Position numbers and translations under genes: made by a program
NCBI GenBank assembly: GCA_000787465.1
Contig: JSYX01000685.1
Coordinates: forward strand, 1-17,502
Length of the DNA: 17,502 bases
DNA from: Thermomucor indicae-seudaticae
Taxonomy: Eukaryota; Mucoromycota; Mucoromycetes; Mucorales; Lichtheimiaceae
Direction: 5' to 3'
In this document: positions 8,160 to 17,502 of the stretch, piece after piece
Position numbering within the stretch: position 1 is the first letter of the stretch
How the letters are laid out: each line of letters opens with the position of its first letter
The notes under the pieces: model-generated
Seen by the model: the letters and a program-made list of their open reading frames with translations, nothing else
What the model was told of the DNA's origin: nothing
Database searches by the model: none

Positions 8160-10576
8160 CTAAAGGTTTACCCTGCGTATCTTTTGGCCAGACAGTTTTC
8201 TCCAGCAGATGTACTTCTTCTTGGAATCCATGTCTGGGGAAGTGTTTATCATAGCCGCAATATTAATTATAGTTGTCGCATCGACAACTCTTAGCCTGTC
8301 GCCGGCCGATGGTGTATATACTGGAAATAAGCTGGCTTGATGGGTCAGCTTAACGGATTGTAGCAACAGTCCTAGAGCTAGTCGTCGTTCTTCGTTGTCA
8401 TTTGTGCGTGTAAAATAAAACAGAACTTGACCGACGAATAGACGGTCAATGTTCTCAACGGGCAGTTCAGGAAAATCGGCATTTCTATGAGCATGTAAAC
8501 ACGCCGTGAGAAATGTTGGATGAAACGTATCAAACATCTACATACTTATCTACAGGCAGTTGTAAAATAAAGGTATAATTAGCACGACGAGTGCTTTTTT
8601 GAACTTGATGGAGCAGGCATTGATACATAGTTTCGTTTTGATAGAATTGCCCGCAATACTCGATTTCGTTCTTGAAATCAGCGACAGGCATTCCCGCACG
8701 TATCTAATAGTTCCGGATGGCTGACTCCATGAGTGTTCCGTCAGTGTTAAAAGGCAGATCAAAGCCTATGATTGCAGTTTCGAACGGACCGTATAGACGA
8801 GGTTCGTGACTACCGAATGCAAGCACGGATATATCCTGGATATCAAGATCTTCGTACGGATCCAGATAAGCATGCTGCAAATGCTTATTTGCATGTAGAT
8901 TTCTCCAGGACATTCATGACATGTTTTCCAGGCGACGACCGTGATCTGATATTATTACTCAGAAGATTTACAGCGCGCTCCATGGATCTCGCGCTGTACA
9001 CAACAAGAGGACCGAACTTTCTTAGGATCATGGGCAAATGAACGAGCAAATGCTGGTTGATGGTGAAGACATCCAGTTTGAGTCGTTCTTGCTGGACTTC
9101 ACGTCTAAGGAATTCATGCCATTTATGGATGCAGCTACGGGACATTTTAGTGCCTCTTTAGCATGAAAGCCGCATCCAAGAAATACCTCTCTATGTAACT
9201 AATTTCTGTTTCTGCAATATTCCATTGCAGTGCAAGTGAGCATGCTTGCACTAGTGCAGAGAGAGCATCACGCGCTTCGTTGTCCACCAGGTCATCAAGT
9301 AGAACTGACGGTACAACGTACAGCAAGAAATCAATCCAGTCAACAGCCCGCGGGAAGCTGTTGCATTGCGTGATATCTTTCCAATTCCCTTGGAAGCAGC
9401 TGGGGACGTTTGGCCGAGATTTCTCCATTATTTTGCCAACTTCGCTCAGTTTCAGCGTCTCTAAACGAAACTTGAAACTTTGTCCAGCGTTGCTCTCTGT
9501 GTAATCGCCGTTGAATAGCTTGAAAAGCTGAGAAGCGACCCCATATCCCAGCAGATGCATCTCATCTAAACCGAAGTAGGAAACGCCATGAAGAGAAGCA
9601 AGGGACGAGAAAGGAGTAGTTGCCCAAATTCCAGATTGCTTACAATAGCCGTCAGGACAACAGATCAAACACAACATGCAGAGTTGTAAGATGTACTTAC
9701 TCGGTCCCCACCTCCTTTGAACTCGGAAGCATCCCTTTGAAGTACATACCATACGAGCTGTGTCTGGGATGCTCGCCTTTGGTAGTGCAAATGCGGCATC
9801 CGTACAGTGAGGTATGTCCGGCGTGAAACGCGAACGATGCCACAGCTGGTATGTCACCAGTCGCAGCCAACAAGTGGACCTTTGCCTTTATTCCTTCCTC
9901 ACCTTTGACAGCGACAAATCCCACAGTCTCAAGTGCACGCAATTCTTCCCCAATAGGCGTCAGAAAGCTTTCCATGTCCTTTATGGCCGTTGTACCTGGA
10001 ATGACGCAGACCTGCAACATATGCTCATTCAAATATCTTATGAAAGATGGAGAAATTGAGAAACAGCTGTCAAATGCTTGGATCAATACCGGATCAATGA
10101 TTTAATACTTACCGGATATTAGAGGGAAGATTAAGGTTAATGAGATGGACTATCGTCATCTCCTGTCTGCTACCTCTGAATGGCTGAAATCCATCGATAT
10201 ACAGGGCCAGAGCAACATCGTGCCCGCCACTGAAAAGGAACTCGTTGGTCACTGGATGCCGCTTTCGTGTGAGCTCCTTATATGCCGTGTCGTCGAAAAT
10301 GTCGTAATAAGATCCGGTTTGGTTCGAGTACGTAGACCGATGACTCATCAGTTTACGATACCGCGGATCGACTAGAAGAGCAGCAAGTTGGCCTCCAATG
10401 GGTACGATTCTTAACACTTGCAATGGCCGCTTGCTCTGGGTGTAGCTATTGTCGTAGAGGCTGCAATGACAGTGTGAACACTCGTCCACAGGGTTCTCCT
10501 TAAAAAATGGACAGCATCCGGTCGGACACATAATGTATTCTACTGGCTGCACCGGATACAGCTTTTTGGGGTTCCT
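8160..10576 (-). pseudogene. Tnp2-type (CACTA/EnSpm) transposase, decayed
   Basis: DDE transposase of the tnp2 family. Minus-strand order: a Cys-rich start (CPTGCCPFF, CSHCHC), YIDGFQPFRG with the first catalytic Asp, CVIPGTTAIKDMESFLTPI, HLLAATGDIPAV with the second Asp, FHAGHTSLYGCRIC, then GLDEMHLLGYG with the likely third acidic residue, FTINQHLLVHLP and VVYSARSMERA. It is interrupted by introns: 10112-10037 is clear (GTAAGT...ATAAG), and the second, about 9711-9639, has an ambiguous donor. Damage: a one-base frameshift near 9155 between FLDAAFMLK and the MSRSCIHKWHEF segment, another near 8910 before NLHANKHLQHAYLDPYEDL, and an in-frame TAG at 8706-8704. A final segment (8537-8160) is open again. 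The frame opens only after a TGA at 10579, so the N-terminus is probably lost next to ERB1. Not expected to be active. Confidence 0.85.
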
Positions 10577-10707
10577 TCAAGGTTACCACCATAAGGGGAT
10601 AAATTGTGACGGCGCAAAGCCACAATTTGCGTTCGCCCGCCCAATGCAAGAAGAATTGTACTTTTCGAAAACCGTGAAAAGGTACCGCATTCGAACATTG
10701 GAACACC
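10577..10707. promoter_or_regulatory. Short region between transposase remnant and ERB1
   Basis: Only about 130 bp separate the 5' end of the transposase remnant (minus) from the ERB1 ATG (plus). The ERB1 promoter and 5' UTR must therefore lie here or within transposon-derived DNA. I see no clear TATA box or other defined site. Confidence 0.4.
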
Positions 10708-13542
10708 ATGCCAAAAAAGTCGTCTTCACATACCCCGTCCTTAAAATCCGGCAAAAAAGCAGAAAAGCCAAACACTCGGACGAAATCCGAAAAAGCGGTC
10801 AAGCCATCACCTGTCAGCGACCGTAAAAAACAGGAGACCAAGAAAGCTGATCTACCAGCACCAAAACAAAATGGCAAAAAGCGTGCAGCAAAAGAAGTCG
10901 AAAGCGATGAAGAAGAGGATGAGAATTTCGGCAATATTGAGATCAACCCCGAGTCTTCGGACGACGAAGAAGTCATGGACGAAGACGTTAGCAGTGACGA
11001 CGAGGAGGTAGAAGAGTTTCCAGAGTTGAGTATAAGCAGTGACGAAGAAGAGAATGAGCAAGAGACAAAAGATGATCAAAAGGAGGAAGAAGACGTGGAA
11101 CAACAAGAGGAAGAGGAGGATGACGATTATATCGCAGGCGACAGTTTGGATGAAGCTGATCTGGATGAAGCAGAGGATCAAGACAAAAAGAGGTATAGGG
11201 TTACAGTCATCGTAGGGGCAGGGGACGAGTTATGGCTGATGCAGCAGCACTTTGATCTAGAGCAGTAAGAGAGGAATTACCTGAAATAGAAGCAAATTAT
11301 GACAGCGATACATCAACTGAAGAAACAGAAAATACCATCGGCAATGTACCATTGGAATGGTACAAGGATCTACCACATATTGGTTATGATATCGACGGCA
11401 AACGGATATTGAAACCAGCCACAAGTGACGAGTTGGAGAAGTTCTTAGCTACGATGGACGATCCGGACTCATGGAAGACAGTGCAGAGCGATAAGGAAGG
11501 AAAGGACATTGTACTCAACGATGAAGAGATGGATATCATTCAACGTCTGCAAGCTGGTGAAATTCCGGACGCTGACTACAACCCGTACGAACCAACTGTT
11601 GAATGGTTTACGAGTAAAGTCGAAGTGATGCCACTCAGTGCAGCTCCCGAACCCAAGCGACGTTTCGTTCCCTCAAAATGGGAAGCAAAGAAGGTCTGTG
11701 TGTTGTTGTTCTAGTCGACAAAAATGGGGCAAGGTCTGAATTAGGGAAATCGCTTGTGACAGATCATGAAAATCGTGCGAGCTATCAGGCAGGGCCGTAT
11801 TGTTCCGCGGAAACCTAAGGATGAGAAGCCGCGGTTTTACAATCTTTGGGCTGATGAGGAACCGTCTCGCGTGGATCATACGCACATAGCGGCGCCAAAG
11901 ATGAAGCTGCCAGAACACGACGAAAGCTATAATCCTCCAGAAGAATATCTTCCAGATGAGCAAGAAATTAAAGAATGGAACGAGATGGATATGGAAGATC
12001 GGCCAAAGAACTATTTGCCAAAGAAGTATGTTGGCTGGATGGGACAGAGGCAAACCATGACTGGAGAACTAATATCATGTTAGATACTCGAGTTTGCGAA
12101 AGGTCCCCGCATATGATCGATTTATCCAGGAAAGATTCCAGCGATGCTTGGACTTGTACTTGGCACCCCGAGTCCGAAAGAACAAGGTATTTAAATGCTC
12201 TGTCTTGGAGAAAAGATTATGGGTCTCATGGACTGTTTATACCAGCTTGACATCGACCCTGACGCGCTCATACCAAAATTGCCCAGTCCTAAAGACTTGC
12301 AGCCCTTCCCCACACACCAGTCAATCTCATACGAAGGCCATATAAAACGTATCCGCTGTCTTTCTGTTCACTCTTCCGGTTTGTATGTCGTCTCTGGTTC
12401 TGACGATCATACGGTTCGTCTGTGGGAGGTGGTCACTGGTCGCTGCCTGTTCACTTGGCACTTTGAAGATGTCATACACGCTATTGCGTGGAATCCGAAC
12501 CCGGATATCTGGCTGTTTGCCGTTTCGGTGGGTCATGGACAAGTTCTACTTGTTTCCCCGCCCAAGCTTCGCACTGGCGAGCAAGCCATGACCACGGATC
12601 AGTTCGTGAAGAGCGGATTTACACGTCCTACAAGTGATGACGAGAAAGCCAAGTCTATATCTTGGGAGAAGCCATCAGAAAATGAAGAAGAACATTACGG
12701 GTTCAAGGTACGGCTGCAGCATACGCAGGCCGTCAAGCAAATCACATGGCACCGTAAAGGCGACTACTTTGCCACAGTTGCCCCAGAAGCGGGCCATCTT
12801 GCCGTTCTTATTCACCAAACGACAAAGCACATGACGCAAACACCCTTCAGAAAGCTCAAAGGAATGGTCCAAAAGGTGGCTTTCCATCCTGTCAAGCCCA
12901 TATTCTTCTTGGCCGTAAGTAGGAAATGGCGGATGGCCGTGGGGGGACGTAGCCAGTAATATTATTTTGCATTAGACGCAAGTCTTTGTTCGCGTTTATG
13001 ATTTGATGCAACAAGCCCTGATCAAGACTTTACGTCCGGGTGCCAAATGGATTTCGAGCATTGATGTACACCCTGGTGGCGACAATGTCATTATTGGTAG
13101 TTACGACAAGCGCGTTTGCTGGTTTGATATGGACCTGGGTGAACGACCGTACAAGTCATTAAGGTAACAACCTTCACGGGCAAAAACGCAAGGAATGATA
13201 TAAAAATTCTAAACTTCCTTGTAGATATCACTCGAAAGCTGTCCGTCAAGTGGTCTTCCACCGACGGTATCCTTTATTTGCGTCATCATCTGACGATGGT
13301 ACGATTCAAGTATTCCATGGTATGGTGTATAATGATCTCCTCCAGAACCCCTTAATCGTGCCGGTAAAGATCTTGAAGGGTCATGAAATCAAGGATAGCT
13401 TGGGTATGCCATTATCAACTTAGATCCTTTTGAGTCGAAGATACTCACCTGTGCTGTAGGCGTTCTGAACATCGAGTTCCATCCCACACAACCGTGGATC
13501 TTTTCTTGCGGCGCCGACGGATCACTGCGGTTATGGACTTAA
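10708..13542 (+). CDS. ERB1: Ribosome biogenesis protein Erb1/BOP1 (WD40)
   Basis: Erb1 (BOP1 in animals) is a nucleolar 60S assembly factor that works with Nop7/Pes1 and Ytm1/Wdr12 in 27S pre-rRNA processing. Exons: 10708-11192, 11261-11693, 11763-12025, 12084-12186, 12246-12914, 12976-13163, 13225-13403, 13460-13542; 2403 nt, 800 aa, close to yeast Erb1. All seven introns are GT-AG, 56-69 nt. A Lys-rich start and a long acidic stretch (about residues 65-155) precede the BOP1 N-terminal domain, with [50 protein letters not shown] and [19 protein letters not shown]. The WD40 part begins around [15 protein letters not shown] and [14 protein letters not shown] and ends at the C-terminus with [13 protein letters not shown]. 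The exon junction at 12025/12084 (K-KYSSLRKV) was chosen from the GTATGT donor and family sequence. Start is the first ATG of the open frame. No sign of decay despite the adjacent transposon. Confidence 0.96.
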
Positions 13543-13543
13543 G

Positions 13544-13549
13544 AATAAA
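13544..13549 (+). promoter_or_regulatory. Probable ERB1 poly(A) signal
   Basis: AATAAA starts one base after the TAA stop of ERB1. The motif is exact, but this close to the stop it would give a very short 3' UTR, so a later signal may be used instead. Confidence 0.3.
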
Positions 13550-14116
13550 TTCAAAACCATGTATACTTCTTTGATATTAACCATATAATAAGCACTGCAT
13601 CCACATTTCTTCTTGCATTCGGAATAAACGATCATTTTGAAGAACAATGTCTGCTTTTACTGCAGTGTTCACTGATAATCCATCCTACTTTTGAACAATG
13701 TAGAATCATCATCATCATCTCCATCCATTTGGTGCGCTGTAATCGAACAGAAACATGCGGTGCCATCACGAAATTTGCTTTTTGATACCACATATCCTAC
13801 CATGTGCTTAAGAACCATGACAATCAGAAAGAGCAGATTTCCACCTGGGTATTCCGTTGTACCATCTTTAAGCGACCGTAATGCATGTTAGATGTTAGAC
13901 TGGTTCGTATTTACCAAAAATCTTGTCTGCTCGGTCGAATGGATTATATACTGTTTTCAATTATTTATAACCATCCTAGAGTGCGACCTGTCTTTTTAGA
14001 AGGGGAAGTAGAGAAAGTGTGATAGGGAAGTATCGACTTCTTTTCGTGATCGTCTTTGAGACCTAAAAAACATCGACGCTGCCCGGAAAAAAACCTGTGT
14101 CATAATGTATGGGTTC
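13550..14116. other. Convergent intergenic region ERB1 / U2AF2
   Basis: Between two gene 3' ends. It holds a short ATC microsatellite (about 13705-13719) and short open frames on both strands. The minus-strand frame 13887-13669 (73 codons, hydrophobic block FLIVMVLKHMVGYVV then an Asp run) looks somewhat protein-like but has no recognisable family, and its first Met is internal. No RNA gene seen. Confidence 0.45.
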
Positions 14117-16398
<2,282 letters not shown>

Positions 16399-17502
16399 GA
16401 CGAATTCTTTTCTCGAGGGAGCTGTCCGCAAAAGAAGGCTATGAGCTGGGTCTCGCCAATTGTTTTTGGTGAACCTGAAAAAGGAAGTCACAATGGTGCA
16501 CCATAATTTCCTTGGGCGTCTTGCCATGGTCTAGCTCGGATCGTCTAGCACCATCGTGGCATGGGGTGGTTTTGATGGTTGTGAGCTGAGCTGGTGCCGA
16601 TGCCATGAAGTAGTCAGAGTGCCATGCTGTGCACAAGTTTTGTAGTCCGTTCGTTATTTGGCGTCCTAATTTAATATATCGTTTATTCTCATCGAACATA
16701 CGACGCCTTTTAGGACTTGCTATGTACGAGTCTACGGTAGACGTGCTGTTGCAGCGCTTGAGGCTTTGCTTCCTGAAGAATCACAAATTAATGGGCTAAA
16801 ATGATCAGGTGTCATGAATAACAAGCAGCTTTAGAGCATTCAATCAGTACAGCGCACCTCTGTGTATTACGCGCGAACACTGATGCATTTGCGCATTCAT
16901 TAACCTTACGTTCGCGCAGCTTTTGATGCGCAGTGTGCAACAATGGTCAACACCCAGCGATAAGGGGTGATCGGTAGAGTAATATGTTCCTCGCAAGCAG
17001 ATATCGCCGCTTGTTGTTGTTTCTCCTGGATGGACGCATCATTCTTATGTATCGTGCTCTTCTCGTCCATGCTGCGAGCCCAATTGTTCTCATTTCTTGT
17101 TCTCCTCCATCTTCTTGCAAATAGCCATCATGTTATGGACGAGCAGATGGAAAGAAAGTGACCCGGACTGTCCAGGCCCCTGTTCAACGTATCTACAGTG
17201 ACACAGAATGTAGTCGACTATACACGATGCCTAACTGCACTGTGCATAATCAGAGGAACTCATCGATATTGCTAGAGTATCTTGAGCGCTAAGAAGTTGG
17301 TGTCCCGATATTCATAATTTTTCGCCATGACCACGTTTTAACGATCTGGTGGTCTTAATCCTCGCTTTAAACGATCCAGGAGGATTTGATAATGATAGCT
17401 TAGTAATCTGCAATTGCATGATTTCATGTTTGTGTCAAATTAGACAACAATATCTACTGTATTTTGAAGGAAGGTTTGTGCCAGCTGAAAATACTCTTTG
17501 CG
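16399..17502. other. Intergenic, upstream of U2AF2; no convincing gene
   Basis: About 1.1 kb running to the right edge, with the U2AF2 promoter presumably near 16400-16600. Open frames are short and of unconvincing composition. One minus-strand frame, 17070-16906, starts MDEKSTIHKNDASIQEKQQQ and runs 54 codons; its stop overlaps a GTAAGG donor, so it could continue through a short intron, but I recognise no family. No tRNA, rRNA or repeat array seen. Confidence 0.45.

Noticed and set aside
10500..10976. 158-codon minus-strand Ser/Phe-rich frame across the ERB1 start
   Set aside because: Antisense of the Lys/acidic-rich ERB1 exon 1; composition is what reverse-complemented Glu and Lys codons give.
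16439..16699. 86-codon minus-strand frame upstream of U2AF2
   Set aside because: Located in the expected promoter/5' UTR of U2AF2, no motif, and does not join U2AF2 in frame through a credible intron.
16906..17070. 54-codon minus-strand frame starting MDEKSTIHKND, with a possible intron after it
   Set aside because: I tried to extend it as a small Cys-containing mitochondrial protein, but Cys spacing does not fit CX9C and no family was recognised.

Overview
This window is fungal nuclear DNA. The genes are split by many short introns (mostly 50-80 nt, GT...AG), the gene order is compact, and the proteins are standard eukaryotic housekeeping proteins. A tnp2-type (CACTA/EnSpm) transposase remnant and the general style of the proteins suggest an early-diverging fungus, most likely Mucoromycota. 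The lineage is an inference from sequence style, not a database result. No rRNA, tRNA, CRISPR or prokaryotic operon structure was seen.

Layout, left to right: (1) 1-669, minus strand, a partial and broken gene running off the left edge, of a family I cannot name. (2) 1057-3620, plus strand, GAA1, a GPI-transamidase subunit. (3) 3772-5507, minus strand, a SAM-dependent methyltransferase with a long disordered N-terminus, convergent with GAA1. (4) 5905-7277, minus strand, an SR splicing factor with an RRM, a CCHC zinc knuckle and an RS domain. (5) 7912-10576, minus strand, a decayed CACTA-type element: transposase pseudogene, 9-bp subterminal repeats and one probable terminus. (6) 10708-13542, plus strand, ERB1/BOP1, a ribosome-biogenesis WD40 protein. 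(7) 14117-16398, minus strand, the U2AF large subunit. (8) 16399-17502, no convincing gene.

Five multi-exon genes were rebuilt by hand. For all five the summed exon lengths are exact multiples of three. Predicted sizes are GAA1 about 629 aa, methyltransferase about 537 aa, SR protein 259 aa, ERB1 800 aa and U2AF2 558 aa. Two of them (the SR protein and U2AF2) act in 3' splice-site and exon recognition. GAA1 acts at the ER membrane, and ERB1 in 60S ribosome assembly. I see no evidence that the neighbours form one pathway.

The most interesting locus is the SR-protein gene. To read correctly it needs a 4-nt microexon that completes the RNP1 motif, it uses one GC-AG intron, and its 326-nt last intron contains what looks like a 127-nt poison cassette exon. 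Skipping that exon gives the full RS protein. Including it, or retaining the intron, brings a stop codon right after the zinc knuckle. This is the architecture expected of an autoregulated SR gene, here in a fungus with otherwise tiny introns.
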